Shown: positions 17,583 through 27,828, numbered from the stretch's first letter. The stretch: 60,566 bases of DNA from Hydrocarboniphaga sp. (GCF_028291725.1 NZ_JAQGNT010000047.1:1-60566), one strand, 5' to 3'. Numbers and translations are program-made. Notes: generated by a model from the letters alone, not told the origin.

Positions 17583-18815
17583 CTACTTCCCCACTTGGTT
17601 GAAGGGCATCGTCTTGTCGACGCGGATGTCTTCGGGCAGACCCAGAATGCGTTCGCCGACGACGTTCTTCAGCACCTCGTCGGTGCCGCCGCCAAGGCGG
17701 TCGATCACCGAGCCAAACCATTCGCTCTGGAACACCGCGTCGAACGGTGCAAACGCCGGCGACATCACGGCGCCGGCCGCGTGCTGCAGATCGAGCGCGA
17801 ACGCGGTCATCTCCTGCACGAGATTGGCCAGTGTGTACTTGCCGATAGTGATTTCCGGGCCCGGCGTTTCACCGCGCGACAAGGCGGTCAGCATGCGCTG
17901 CACGGTGAAGCGCACGCCGGCTTCGCGAATGTAGAAGCTGGCAATGCGCGCACGCACTTCGCCGTCCTCGATCGCCGGCCGGCCGTTGATCTCGGTCTGC
18001 CGCGCCAGATTGACGATGCCACCGATCAGCGGCATCAGCTCCTTGATCGCGATATTGGTGCGCTCGCCGGACAGGAAGGCCACCGCGACCCTCCAGCCCT
18101 CGCCGACCGCGCCGACGCGATGCGCATCCGGTATCCGCAGATCATTGAAGAACACTTCGTTGAAATTAGAAGCGCCGGTCAGCTGCTTGATCGGCCGGCG
18201 CTCGATGCCGGCGGACTTCATGTCGACGATGAAGAACGTCAGGCCCTTGTGCTTGGGCACGTTCGAATCGGTACGCGCGATCAGCACACCCCAATCGGCC
18301 ATCTGCGCATTCGAGGTCCAGATCTTCTGGCCGTTGACGACCCAGTCGTCGCCGTCCTTCTCGGCGCGCGTGCGCAGGCCGGCGAGATCAGAGCCGGCCG
18401 CCGGCTCGGAGAACAGCTGGCACCAGATCAGGTCGCTGCGCAGCGTCGCCGGAATCAGCGCCTTCTGCTCCGGCGTGCCGTGTTTCATCAGCAGCGAGCA
18501 GCAGCCGCGATTGACGATCATGAAATGCGCGGTCACCGGCACGTCGAAGCGCGCTTCCTCCTGCATGAAGGTCATGTTCTGCAGCGAGGTGCCGCCGCGG
18601 CCGCCGACGTCCTGCGGGAAATAGATCGCGCCGAAACCGGCGTCGTATTTCTTCTGCTGCCAGACGCGCTGCGCCGGAAATTCGGCCTCGAACTCTCCGG
18701 TCTCCTGGCCGATGGCGAACGAGGTGCGGGTATCGCGCGGCGCGGCGACCGACGACAGCCAGGTGCGCGCCTCGGCGCGGAACGCGGCTTCTTCGGGTGT
18801 GTCGTTGAAATCCAT
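17583..18815 (-). CDS. Acyl-CoA dehydrogenase, larger subunit of pair 1
   Basis: This 410-residue partner starts MDFNDTPEEAAFRAEARTWL at ATG 18815. It has a flavin-binding segment CQLFSEPAAGSDLAGLRTRAE, then NGQKIWTSNAQ and a C-terminal GGGTDEVLKNVVGERILGLP, all typical of long-substrate dehydrogenases. It introduces an alpha-beta double bond into an acyl-CoA and passes electrons to ETF. It is the first of two co-translated subunits and follows the MDR gene by 19 bp. Confidence 0.9.
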   Translation of the reverse strand: MDFNDTPEEAAFRAEARTWLSSVAAPRDTRTSFAIGQETGEFEAEFPAQRVWQQKKYDAGFGAIYFPQDVGGRGGTSLQNMTFMQEEARFDVPVTAHFMIVNRGCCSLLMKHGTPEQKALIPATLRSDLIWCQLFSEPAAGSDLAGLRTRAEKDGDDWVVNGQKIWTSNAQMADWGVLIARTDSNVPKHKGLTFFIVDMKSAGIERRPIKQLTGASNFNEVFFNDLRIPDAHRVGAVGEGWRVAVAFLSGERTNIAIKELMPLIGGIVNLARQTEINGRPAIEDGEVRARIASFYIREAGVRFTVQRMLTALSRGETPGPEITIGKYTLANLVQEMTAFALDLQHAAGAVMSPAFAPFDAVFQSEWFGSVIDRLGGGTDEVLKNVVGERILGLPEDIRVDKTMPFNQVGK

Positions 18816-18834
18816 ACGGGCTCTCGATTCGGAT

Positions 18835-19851
18835 TCAGATTTGAATGCAGGCTTTGCCGAACTGTTCGGCCTTGGGCGCGCGCGCGATCGCATCGGCGCC
18901 CTGCTCCAGCGACACCACGCTCTCGATCACCGGCCTGATGCCGCCGATACCCATCGCGTGCGCCATCGCACGATGCGCGTCGCGGGAGCCGGCGTTGACG
19001 CCGTGCACCGCGACGTTGTGTCCTAGCAGATATGGCAGGTAGACGCTGACATCGGCGGTGCTCAGAGCATTGAACACGCTGATGACGCCGCCGGGCCGCA
19101 CCGCGCGGATCGATTGGCTCAGCGTCACCGTGCCGCCCGGGTCCATCACCAGGTCGGCGCCGAGTCCGTCGGTGAGGTCAAGCACCGCGCGGCTCCATTC
19201 CGGCGTCCTCATGTAATTGATCACGTGATCGGCGCCGAGTGCGCGCGCGCGTTCCAGCTTGTCGTCGCTCTTGGAACTGAGGATCACCGTGGCGCCGAAC
19301 TGCTTGGCGAACTGCAGCGCAAACAGCGGTATACCGCCGCTGCCCTGGATCAGCACGACGTCGCCGGACTTGATTGCGCCGTGTTCGACGATCGCGCGCC
19401 AGGCGGTGAGCCCGGCGAATGGCAGGGTCGCGGCTTCGAGGTCGGACAGATGCGCCGGTACCGCAACGACACTGTCGGCGCGCGTGCACAGGTACTCGGC
19501 GAACGTGCCGTGCAGCAGCGGCCCGCCCAGCGTATTGCGCGCGATCAGGTCCGGGTGCGGCTTGCCCGACAACCAGCCCTGCACGTAGACCGGATTGACG
19601 CGTTCACCGGTTTTCAGGCCAACGACATCAGCGCCAAGTTCGACGATCTCACCCATGCCTTCGCCGCCCGGAATCAACGGGCGCGTCTGTTCGGCCGCGG
19701 CATAGGCGCCGTTGACGACCTTGTAGTCGCGCAGGCCGACACTGGCGGCGCGCATTTTCAGCAGCACTTCGCCGGCGCCAGGACGCGGCACGTCGCGATC
19801 GACGTAGTGCAACTGGTCGAAACCGACACCGTCGAGTTGCAGGGCCTTCAT
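18835..19851 (-). CDS. Zinc-independent MDR oxidoreductase (quinone reductase-like)
   Basis: This 338-residue medium-chain dehydrogenase/reductase has an N-terminal GroES-like domain and a Rossmann domain (GSGGIPLFALQFAKQFGA). The zinc ligands of alcohol dehydrogenases are not evident; GGEGMGEIVELG replaces the zinc-site GHE motif, so it is most like NADPH:quinone or enoyl reductases. The ATG at 19851 starts MKALQLDGVGFDQLHYV; an upstream TTG start lies inside repeat B1 and is rejected. Its step in the pathway is unknown; it may reduce an enone or enoyl intermediate. Confidence 0.82.
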   Translation of the reverse strand: MKALQLDGVGFDQLHYVDRDVPRPGAGEVLLKMRAASVGLRDYKVVNGAYAAAEQTRPLIPGGEGMGEIVELGADVVGLKTGERVNPVYVQGWLSGKPHPDLIARNTLGGPLLHGTFAEYLCTRADSVVAVPAHLSDLEAATLPFAGLTAWRAIVEHGAIKSGDVVLIQGSGGIPLFALQFAKQFGATVILSSKSDDKLERARALGADHVINYMRTPEWSRAVLDLTDGLGADLVMDPGGTVTLSQSIRAVRPGGVISVFNALSTADVSVYLPYLLGHNVAVHGVNAGSRDAHRAMAHAMGIGGIRPVIESVVSLEQGADAIARAPKAEQFGKACIQI

Positions 19852-19863
19852 TTGCCGGGCCTC

Positions 19864-19942
19864 AATCGCGGACAAGGTCCGCTCCTACAGTCGCGGATCG
19901 AGGGTCGCAATATTCCTGTAGGAGCGGACCTTGCCCGCGATT
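19864..19942. repeat. Palindromic repeat family B, copy 1 (arms facing outward)
   Basis: AATCGCGGACAAGGTCCGCT... and the complementary GGAGCGGACCTTGCCCGCGA... are separated by about 27 bp. Other copies are at 27731, 55843 and 56013; here the arms are in the opposite order to those copies. Confidence 0.85.
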
Positions 19943-19972
19943 GGGACTCATGCGCCCGAATCGATATCCGTG

Positions 19973-20779
19973 TCATGGCCCGATCCCAGCTTTCTTCGCC
20001 ACCGCCATCGACACCTCCATGCCGCGCGCAACCATCTCCTTGAACTCCTGCGTCGACGAACTCAGCAGATGCGTATCGAAATGCGCGTCGAGCGCGTTGC
20101 GATAGCCCTGGATGTCAGCGGTGCGGTTCAGCGAGCGCTTGATCATGCGCATCGCGATCGGCGGCGCCAGCGCAATCTGCTGTGCGAGTTTCAAAGTGAA
20201 CGCTTCCAACTGCACGCGCGGCACGACGTGGTTGATCATGCCCCACTCCTTGCCTTCGGCCGCGCTCAAGCGCTGGCCGGTGAACAGGAACTCCTTGGCC
20301 TTGCGCAAGCCCAGCACCCAGGGATGCACCAGCGCCTCGACGCCGGCCGCGCCCAGGCTATGCACGACCGGATCGGAGAAGAACGCGTCCTCGCTGGCCA
20401 CCATCAGGTCGCAGGAATTGGCCACCATGAAACCGGCGGCGATGCAGGCGCCCTGCACTTGCGCGATGGTCGGCTTGGGAAAGTCGCGGATGCGCATCGC
20501 GTTGCCGTAGTAGTGCTCCTGCTCCCACAGCCAGTGTTGCTCCGGCGTGTGATGGCCACGCTTTTCTGCACCTTCGGCCAGGTCGTGCCCTGCGGAGAAA
20601 TGTGCGCCCTTGCCGCCGAGTATCAGCACGCGAACGCTGTCGTCGTTCTTCGCGCACTCCAATGCGTGATCGAGTTCGGCCAGCAGCTGCTCGCTTTCGG
20701 CGTTGGCTTTGAACGGGCGGTCATGACAGACGCGGACCACCGCGCCCAGCTGTTCGTAGGTGATTTCGCTGTAAGTCAT
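19973..20779 (-). CDS. Enoyl-CoA hydratase/isomerase (crotonase family)
   Basis: This 268-residue crotonase starts MTYSEITYEQLGAVVRV at ATG 20779. Oxyanion-hole segments are HFSAGHDLAEG and QGACIAAGFMVANSCDLMVAS, and the active-site region is FSDPVVHSLGAAGVE. The usual catalytic Glu pair is not obvious, so isomerase or C-C lyase activity is possible besides hydration. It is 24 bp downstream of the SCP-x thiolase gene and belongs to the same operon. Confidence 0.88.
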   Translation of the reverse strand: MTYSEITYEQLGAVVRVCHDRPFKANAESEQLLAELDHALECAKNDDSVRVLILGGKGAHFSAGHDLAEGAEKRGHHTPEQHWLWEQEHYYGNAMRIRDFPKPTIAQVQGACIAAGFMVANSCDLMVASEDAFFSDPVVHSLGAAGVEALVHPWVLGLRKAKEFLFTGQRLSAAEGKEWGMINHVVPRVQLEAFTLKLAQQIALAPPIAMRMIKRSLNRTADIQGYRNALDAHFDTHLLSSSTQEFKEMVARGMEVSMAVAKKAGIGP

Positions 20780-20803
20780 GGCGTCCGTTCGCGAGGCCTG
20801 CAC

Positions 20804-21970
20804 CTACTTCGACAGGATCGTCACGCAGCTCGACCCCGGGAAACCGTAGACATGCGTCAGGCCGGTCTTCAGTTCGCGCTGCACCTGATGCGGGCCGGCG
20901 ACACCGCGCAGCTGGCGCACGATCTCGTGCACCTGACGCAGGCCGGAGGCGCCGATCGGCTCGCCGTTGGCGAGCAGGCCGCCGTCGGTATTGGTCGGCA
21001 GACGGCCGCTCAGCGAGGTTGCGCCGTCGGCGATCAGCGCCTCCTGCTCGCCGTGCTTGCACAGGCCGATTTCGGCCAGATGCATGATCTCGTGGCCAAC
21101 CTCGGTGTCCTGGCACTGCACGATGTCGATGTCCTCGGGGCCGATGCCGGCGGACTCGAACGCGGCCCTGGCCGCGGCCTCGCTGGCACCGATGGTGGCG
21201 CGCGCCGAGAACGAGGTCGCCTGCACGTCGATGCTGCCGTATTGGCGCGTGACGAACTCGCCGGCACGCAGAAAGATCGGCGTGCCGCTGAAGCGATGCG
21301 CGATGTCGGCACGGCACACGATCGCCGCCGCGGCGCCGTCGCTCGGCGAGCAGAAGTGATACTTGCGCAGCGGATCGCAGACCATCTGCGAGCTGTCGAT
21401 CTCATCGGCCGACAACGCCGAACGCCGCCAGGCCGCCGGGTTCAGCTCGCCGTTCTGGAAGGCCTTGACCGCGGTGCGCGTCAGCGTCGCCGGGGAGATG
21501 CCGTACTCGTGCATGTAGCGCTGGATCTTCATCGCGAAGAACTGCGGATTCACGGTCAGGCCGACTTCACCGTACCACTGCGGCAGGCCGGTGGAATCCA
21601 TGCTTTCGCCTGCGGAAAAAGCGCCTTTCGGATGCTTGTCCAGGCCGATGCAGATGCCGATGTCGGCACGGCCGGCGCGGATCGCGTTGGCCGTGTTCAG
21701 CAGCAGGTTGCCGCCGGTGGCGCAGCCGTTGAACATCTTGCTGATCGGCACGCCGGTGTAGCCGAGGAACTTGGTCATCGTCTCCGGCATCATCACCGAC
21801 AGGCTGCCGACATAGCCGACCTGGATGTCGCGCCAGCCGAGGCCGGCATCGTCCATCGCCTTGTTGGCGGCGACCACGCCCATCTGGATGGCGGAGACGT
21901 CGTGGTGACGGCCGAAGGGATACAGGCCGACGCCGATGATCGCGATGTCATTGGAATTCGTGGTTGCCAT
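20804..21970 (-). CDS. SCP-x-type thiolase with intact cysteine
   Basis: This 388-residue thiolase of the sterol carrier protein X/lipid-transfer family keeps the nucleophile Cys83 (KMFNGCATGGNLL) and a C-terminal Cys (GFPGSSCVTIL), unlike the two other SCP-x-like paralogues here. TNTDGGLLANGEPIGASGLRQVHE holds the conserved active-site loop. A DUF35 gene lies directly upstream, separated by repeat F. It should cleave a branched 3-ketoacyl-CoA. Confidence 0.87.
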   Translation of the reverse strand: MATTNSNDIAIIGVGLYPFGRHHDVSAIQMGVVAANKAMDDAGLGWRDIQVGYVGSLSVMMPETMTKFLGYTGVPISKMFNGCATGGNLLLNTANAIRAGRADIGICIGLDKHPKGAFSAGESMDSTGLPQWYGEVGLTVNPQFFAMKIQRYMHEYGISPATLTRTAVKAFQNGELNPAAWRRSALSADEIDSSQMVCDPLRKYHFCSPSDGAAAAIVCRADIAHRFSGTPIFLRAGEFVTRQYGSIDVQATSFSARATIGASEAAARAAFESAGIGPEDIDIVQCQDTEVGHEIMHLAEIGLCKHGEQEALIADGATSLSGRLPTNTDGGLLANGEPIGASGLRQVHEIVRQLRGVAGPHQVQRELKTGLTHVYGFPGSSCVTILSK

Positions 21971-22008
21971 TGGCGTTCTCTAAGTGGTGCGGCACATTAA
22001 TTTTGAAA

Positions 22009-22090
22009 CGTCATTCCCGCGCAGGCGGGAATCCAGAGTTCGCGGATGAGTGCTCGACGGCCCTGGATTCCCGCCTTCGCGGGAATGACG
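22009..22090. repeat. Palindromic repeat family F
   Basis: CGTCATTCCCGCGCAGGCGG... and the complement ...GCCTTCGCGGGAATGACG form an 82-bp inverted repeat with a central CCAGAG/CTGG stem. Only one copy is in the window. It separates the SCP-x thiolase gene from its DUF35 gene. Confidence 0.85.
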
Positions 22091-22128
22091 GTAGGTTGTG
22101 AATGTTTTGTTATCACTGTGTCACGACC

Positions 22129-22557
22129 CTAGTAGGTCGCTATCGGCGCGAATGCGAAGCTGATGATCTCGTTGCCCTGCTCATCGATGCGGAACGGCTC
22201 CAGCACCAGTTCCATGTCCATGCCGATGTGCAGCTTCGAGGCATCGCTGACGGTCAGGCGGCTTTCGACCACGACACCTTCCGGCAACTCGATATAGCCG
22301 ACGCCGAAGGGCTTGAAGCTCTTGACCTCGCCGGTATACGGCGGCACCGGCGGCACGAAGTTCTGAATCGTCCAGGTCCACAGCTTGCCGCGACGGCTCA
22401 GTTCGACGCTGTCGACCTTGCGGCCGGCGCAGCTCGGGCAGTTCTGCTGCAAGGGAAAGTGAAACTCGCTGCATTCGGGGCAGCGGCCGCCGATCAGCTG
22501 CGGCGCGGCGGAAGGCCAGGTGAAGAGGTCTTCCTTGATGGGGATCTGCTTGCCCAT
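22129..22557 (-). CDS. DUF35 OB-fold/zinc-ribbon protein, second copy
   Basis: This 142-residue protein starts MGKQIPIKEDLFTW at ATG 22557. The zinc ribbon CPECSEFHFPLQQNCPSC (about residues 26-43) and DUF35 OB-fold (RGKLWTWTIQNFVPPVPPY, then PFGVGYIELPEG) are complete. It is the likely partner of the SCP-x thiolase encoded next in the operon. The open frame extends upstream into the thiolase gene, but ATG 22557 is the family start. Confidence 0.86.
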   Translation of the reverse strand: MGKQIPIKEDLFTWPSAAPQLIGGRCPECSEFHFPLQQNCPSCAGRKVDSVELSRRGKLWTWTIQNFVPPVPPYTGEVKSFKPFGVGYIELPEGVVVESRLTVSDASKLHIGMDMELVLEPFRIDEQGNEIISFAFAPIATY

Positions 22558-22613
22558 GTTTGTTTTCTCGTGTGCTCTTGTGTGTCGGGAATGAGTGGCT
22601 GAGGCGTGGAGGT

Positions 22614-23795
<1,182 letters not shown>

Positions 23796-23853
23796 GGCGT
23801 GCTAGATTTCTGGCCAGTTGGTTTAATGAGTTGGTTCAAATGAGTGGGCTCAA

Positions 23854-24081
23854 ATGAAAACCGTCAATCTGCACGAGGCGAAGACCCATCTCTCGGCCCT
23901 GGTCAGCGCGGCGGCGGCAGGCGAGGAAATCGTCATCGCCAAGTCCGGCAAGCCGATGGCGCGGCTGGTGCCGCTGGCACAGAAGGAGCCGCGCAAGCCG
24001 GGGCTGCTCAAGGGAATGACCGTGCCGGAATCGTTCTTCGATCCCCTGCCGGAAGACGAACTGAAGGCATGGGAGGGATGA
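23854..24081 (+). CDS. Phd/YefM-family antitoxin
   Basis: This is a 75-residue antitoxin (MKTVNLHEAKTHLSALVSAAAAGEEIVIAKSGKPMARLVPL) with the Phd/YefM DNA-binding fold and a C-terminal tail (SFFDPLPEDELKAWEG) that would wrap the toxin. Its last codons overlap the toxin start by 4 bp (ATGA). The pair is on the plus strand inside a long minus-strand catabolic operon. Confidence 0.88.
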   Translation: MKTVNLHEAKTHLSALVSAAAAGEEIVIAKSGKPMARLVPLAQKEPRKPGLLKGMTVPESFFDPLPEDELKAWEG

Positions 24082-24467
24082 GCGACGCGCTGCTCGATAC
24101 CCACGCGCTGCTGTGGTGGCTGATCGACTCGCCGAAGCTTTCCACCATCGCCAGGAGTCAGATCGCAGTCCCCGAAACCCGGGTCTGGGTCAGCGCTGCT
24201 TCCGCCTGGGAGATCGCGACCAAGCACCGATTGGGCAAGCTGCCCGAAGCCGAACCCTTGATTTCGGACATGCCGCTGTATCTTCGCCAGGCGGGCTTGC
24301 GCGAGTTGCCGGTTTCGGTTGAGCACGCGGTCGCCGCCGGCCGGCTGCAAGGCGAACACCGCGATCCCTTCGACCGCATGCTGATCGCCCAGGCGCTCGC
24401 GCTGGACTATCCGGTCGTGACCAAAGACCCGGCGTTCGCCGGCTTCGGCGTACGTACGATCTGGTAG
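24078..24467 (+). CDS. PIN-domain toxin (VapC family)
   Basis: This 129-residue PIN-domain ribonuclease has Asp7 (LLDTHALLWWL), Glu45 (SAASAWEIATK), Asp96 and Asp99 (RDPFDRMLIAQA) and Asp117 (TKDPAF), so the active site is complete. The sequence is of the subgroup normally paired with Phd-like antitoxins. It ends only 4 bp from the convergent stop of an acyl-CoA dehydrogenase gene, so transcripts of the catabolic operon run antisense through it. Confidence 0.88.
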   Translation: MSDALLDTHALLWWLIDSPKLSTIARSQIAVPETRVWVSAASAWEIATKHRLGKLPEAEPLISDMPLYLRQAGLRELPVSVEHAVAAGRLQGEHRDPFDRMLIAQALALDYPVVTKDPAFAGFGVRTIW

Positions 24468-24471
24468 CGGC

Positions 24472-25530
24472 TCAAGCTGCGGCATCGTCGCGCTCAGTCA
24501 GGTCGGCCCAGAAGTTTTCCGCGCCGCGCGCGGCAACTGCGGCACCGAGCCGCTCGGCCCAGTAGCGGTCGTTGCCGAATTCGCTGCGCCAGGACCACAG
24601 TCGCTGCGTCGCATGGCGCAGCGCGTATTCGTGGGTGAAGCCGATCGCCGCGTGCACCTGATGCGCGGTGCCGGTGGCCAGGCCGATTGCCTGGTTCGCA
24701 CGCAGTTTCGCAGCGGCGATCTGGAAGCTCGCCGGGCCGCGGGCCGCAGCCTGGCAGGCAGCACGCGCGGCGCAGGCGACCGCAGCGGCATCGCTGCCGA
24801 ACAGCGCCAACTGTTGCTGCACGGCCTGGAACTGGCCGATCGCGCGGCCGAACTGCTTGCGCTCCTTGGCGTAGTCGATCGAGCGATGCAGCGCTGCTTC
24901 GAGCGCGCCGGTGATCTGCGCGACACGCAGCAAGGCACAGCGCTCGTGGACATCCGCGGCATCGGCAGACGCAACCGGCGCGGCCTGAACCGCCGCAGCT
25001 TCGAAATACAGATCGTCTCGCGGCTCGCCCGATAGATTGTGTGCCGCATGAACGCTCGCCGCGGCACTCGGCAGCAGCAGCAGCAGCAAATGCGGCCTGC
25101 CCTCGAACTCGAGCACGGCGGCGACGCTCTGCGCGTCGCGCCCCCAGGGAACGCGCTTCAGCGTGCCGCTGAAAACATAGCCGTCCGCGCTGCGGCTCAG
25201 CTGTCCCTGGATTTCGGCCGCGACTGTGGATACGCCGGCAGGCAGGTCGAAGCCGGCATCGGTTGCCAGCCTCGACGCGAGCATGGCTTCGCCGATCGGC
25301 AGCGGGATGCCGTAGTAGCCGACCGGATGCAGCACCGCGAGCACATCTTCCCAGTCGCCGCCGACACCGCCGCGGTCTTCCGGGACCAGCACCAGCGGCA
25401 AGCCGAGCTCCTCGACCTGGTTCCACAGGGCCGACGAAAAACCCTCGCGCTCGGCCCGCGATGAAATATCGCCGGCGTCGCGGAACAGGCGGATCACCGC
25501 ATCGGCGAGCATCTGTTTCTGTTCGCTCAT
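24472..25530 (-). CDS. Acyl-CoA dehydrogenase, smaller subunit of pair 2
   Basis: This 352-residue subunit has a divergent N-terminal and middle domain and a recognisable C-terminal domain (YAKERKQFGRAIGQFQAVQQQLA, then VHAAIGFTHEYALRHATQRLW). The flavin-contact motifs of the middle domain are weak, as in the degenerate subunit of heteromeric steroid acyl-CoA dehydrogenases. It lies 3 bp after its partner gene. It is Ala-rich and GC-rich, so several shadow frames overlap it. Confidence 0.86.
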   Translation of the reverse strand: MSEQKQMLADAVIRLFRDAGDISSRAEREGFSSALWNQVEELGLPLVLVPEDRGGVGGDWEDVLAVLHPVGYYGIPLPIGEAMLASRLATDAGFDLPAGVSTVAAEIQGQLSRSADGYVFSGTLKRVPWGRDAQSVAAVLEFEGRPHLLLLLLPSAAASVHAAHNLSGEPRDDLYFEAAAVQAAPVASADAADVHERCALLRVAQITGALEAALHRSIDYAKERKQFGRAIGQFQAVQQQLALFGSDAAAVACAARAACQAAARGPASFQIAAAKLRANQAIGLATGTAHQVHAAIGFTHEYALRHATQRLWSWRSEFGNDRYWAERLGAAVAARGAENFWADLTERDDAAA

Positions 25531-25533
25531 GGC

Positions 25534-26688
25534 TTACCGGAGCCCCAGGCCGCGCGCGATGATGCCGCGCAGGATTTCGCGGGTACCGCCGCGCATCGAG
25601 AACGAGGGCGAGGTCTGCAGCAGATACGTCAACACCTGCACAAAATCGCTGTCGTCTTCAAGCCTCACACCGGAGTCGGTGATGCTCTGCACCAGCACTG
25701 GTAGCGATTGTTCAAAGCTGTTGCCGAGATCCTTGACGATGGCGGCCTCGATCGTCGGGTCCTTGCCCTGCGCGAGCTGGCCGGCGACCGACAGCGACAT
25801 CTGCCGCAGCGTCCACACTTCGGCGGCGGTGCGGCCGATCACCTGGCGCAGCACTTCGGACGGATTCGGCCCGGCGACGCGCAGCAGTTCCAGAAACAGC
25901 GCCAGGCTCGACATGTAGCGCTCCGGCCCGCTGCGCTCCAGGCTCAGCTCGCCGGTGCACTGCGCCCAGCCGGCGCCCTCGACACCGAGCAGGCATTCGG
26001 CGCCGACGATGCAGTCCTCGAAGAACACTTCGTTGAAATGGGTTTCGCCGATCAGGTCGACGATCGGGCGGATGCGGATGCCCGGCGTGTTCAGCTCGAT
26101 CAGAAACTGCGACAGCCCGGCCTGGCGATTCTTCTCGTCGACCGGCGCGCTGCGCACCAGCGCGATGATCAGCTGGCAGCGCTGCGCCTGCGTGGTCCAG
26201 ATTTTCTGGCCGTTGATCTTCCAGCGGCCATCCGGCTGACGCTCGGCGCGCGTGCGCACGCTGGCGAGATCGGAGCCGGCGTTGGGCTCACTCATGCCGA
26301 TGCAGCAATAGACTTCGCCGCGCGCCATGCCCGGCAGGTATTTCTGGCGCTGCTCCTCGCTGCCGAACTTCAGCAGCGCCGGCCCGGACTGGCGATCGGC
26401 AATCCAGTGCGCGCCGACCGGCGCGCCGGCGGCGAGTAGCTCTTCGAGCAGCACATAGCGCTCGATGCTGCTGCGCTCATAGCCGCCGTAGCGCTTGGGC
26501 CAGACCATGCCGACCCAGCCTTGCGCGGCCAGCTTCTTCGAGAAGCCGGCGTCGTAGACCGCCCAGGAGTTGGCCTTCTTCACCGCCGGCGTCGACACCA
26601 GCTCGGCCTTCAAAAAGGCACGGATCTGCGCGCGGAATTCGCCGATGCCGGGCGGCAGCACAACAGGATCGAAACTGAAACTCTGCAT
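25534..26688 (-). CDS. Acyl-CoA dehydrogenase, larger subunit of pair 2
   Basis: This 384-residue partner has CCIGMSEPNAGSDLASVRTRAE (flavin and substrate contact), then NGQKIWTTQAQ, and it ends SFSMRGGTREILRGIIARGLGL. The C-terminal GGT-x-E motif fits long or branched substrates. It is the first gene of the minus-strand run; its start (26688) is divergent from the hydratase gene at 26926, so the 237-bp gap between them probably holds two promoters. Confidence 0.88.
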   Translation of the reverse strand: MQSFSFDPVVLPPGIGEFRAQIRAFLKAELVSTPAVKKANSWAVYDAGFSKKLAAQGWVGMVWPKRYGGYERSSIERYVLLEELLAAGAPVGAHWIADRQSGPALLKFGSEEQRQKYLPGMARGEVYCCIGMSEPNAGSDLASVRTRAERQPDGRWKINGQKIWTTQAQRCQLIIALVRSAPVDEKNRQAGLSQFLIELNTPGIRIRPIVDLIGETHFNEVFFEDCIVGAECLLGVEGAGWAQCTGELSLERSGPERYMSSLALFLELLRVAGPNPSEVLRQVIGRTAAEVWTLRQMSLSVAGQLAQGKDPTIEAAIVKDLGNSFEQSLPVLVQSITDSGVRLEDDSDFVQVLTYLLQTSPSFSMRGGTREILRGIIARGLGLR

Positions 26689-26798
26689 GTCGTAGGTCGG
26701 CTCAGTGGCGAGGCGTGCGTTCGATGATGTGGCCGAGGGTGCGCATTGCCGCCTGGTAGTGCCGGAATCGGGGGATTTGGCTGCCCTGCATCCGATCG

Positions 26799-26826
26799 TT
26801 GTAAGATGACTTCTAAATGGGATACT
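26799..26826 (+). promoter_or_regulatory. Candidate sigma-70 promoter for the plus-strand arm
   Basis: TTGTAA (26799-26804) and GATACT (26821-26826) have a 16-bp spacer, in a locally AT-rich stretch about 100 bp before the hydratase start. No convincing TetR-like palindrome was seen beside it. The rest of the 26689-26925 gap shows nothing else. Confidence 0.4.
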
Positions 26827-26925
26827 AATTCAAGCCTTAGACGAAAGCCAGCGTCAGGACATCACCGTTACCGCACCCCACCGGGCCCGGCCGCGACTGA
26901 CAATATCGACCAATTGAGGATACCA

Positions 26926-27696
26926 ATGAGCATCGAATTCACCCAGCAGGACGGCATCGCCACGGTCACGCTGAACCGCCCTGACAAGAAGAACGCGATG
27001 CTGATCGGCATGCGCGACCGCATCGCCGAGATCGCCGAACAGATCAACGACGACGACGGCATCCGCGTGGCGATCCTCACCGGTGCGGGCACTGACTTCT
27101 GCGCCGGTGCCGACGTGTCGGAGATGGCGAAAGGCGGCATCAACGGCTCGCTGTTCAAGGCGCGCCACATGCAGAAGGCAATCAAGGGGCTCGGCCATAT
27201 CGAGAAGCCGCTGATCGGCGCGATCCGCGGCGTCGCGGTCGGCATGGGCATGTCGATGGCGCTGGCCTGCGACTACGTGATCGCAACCGAGACGCTGCGC
27301 ATGGGCGCGGTGCAGCGCAAGATCGGCCTGTGCCCGGACGCCGGCAACGTCTGGTTCCTGAACCGCCTGCTCGGCACCGCCCGCGCCAAGGAGATGGTGT
27401 TCTCGGCGCGCATGGTGGGCGCCAAGGAGGCGCTGGATATCGGCCTGGTGTCGAAGATCGTCGCCGACGACCAGCTCATGAACGAAGCACTGACGCTGGC
27501 CAAAACTTTTGCCGAAGCGCCGACGCTGGCGCTGGGCATGGCCAAGCGCATGTTCGATGTCGCGTCGACGATGACGCTCGACCAGTTCATGGATTTTGAG
27601 GGCACCACGGTGCCGCTGATCGCACAGACCGAGGACTTCAGGGAAGGCACGCGCTCGTTCATCGAGAAGCGTCCGGCGAAGTTCACTGGCAACTGA
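26926..27696 (+). CDS. Enoyl-CoA hydratase (crotonase family), second copy
   Basis: This 256-residue crotonase starts MSIEFTQQDGIATVTLNRPDKKNA at ATG 26926, with AGGA 8 bases upstream. Oxyanion segments are DFCAGADVSEM and RGVAVGMGMSMALACDYVI. The frame is open back to 26746 but the family start is clear. It is the first gene of the divergent arm, followed after repeat B2 by a DUF35/thiolase-like pair. Confidence 0.9.
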   Translation: MSIEFTQQDGIATVTLNRPDKKNAMLIGMRDRIAEIAEQINDDDGIRVAILTGAGTDFCAGADVSEMAKGGINGSLFKARHMQKAIKGLGHIEKPLIGAIRGVAVGMGMSMALACDYVIATETLRMGAVQRKIGLCPDAGNVWFLNRLLGTARAKEMVFSARMVGAKEALDIGLVSKIVADDQLMNEALTLAKTFAEAPTLALGMAKRMFDVASTMTLDQFMDFEGTTVPLIAQTEDFREGTRSFIEKRPAKFTGN

Positions 27697-27730
27697 TCTT
27701 CCCGGCCCGCGCGCTACTGAATGGAGCCAC

Positions 27731-27798
27731 TGTAGGAGCGGTCCTTGACCGCGATTACGCCGGTGCAGCCTCAATCGCGGTCAAGGACCGCTCCTACA
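27731..27798. repeat. Palindromic repeat family B, copy 2
   Basis: TGTAGGAGCGGTCCTTGACC... and its complement flank a CGCCGGTGCAGCCTC loop. The same loop core (GGTGCAGCC) occurs in inverted order in copies 3 and 4. Confidence 0.88.
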
Positions 27799-27828
27799 GT
27801 GGTGTCTTCAATCGACTGGGAACCTTCA

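Noticed and set aside
20804-21970. SCP-x thiolase as a third Cys-less aldolase
   Set aside because: It keeps Cys83 in the nucleophile motif and a C-terminal Cys, so ordinary thiolase chemistry is expected.
19931-22000. 689-residue plus-strand frame across the hydratase and SCP-x thiolase genes
   Set aside because: It spans two real genes on the other strand and has mirrored-codon composition.
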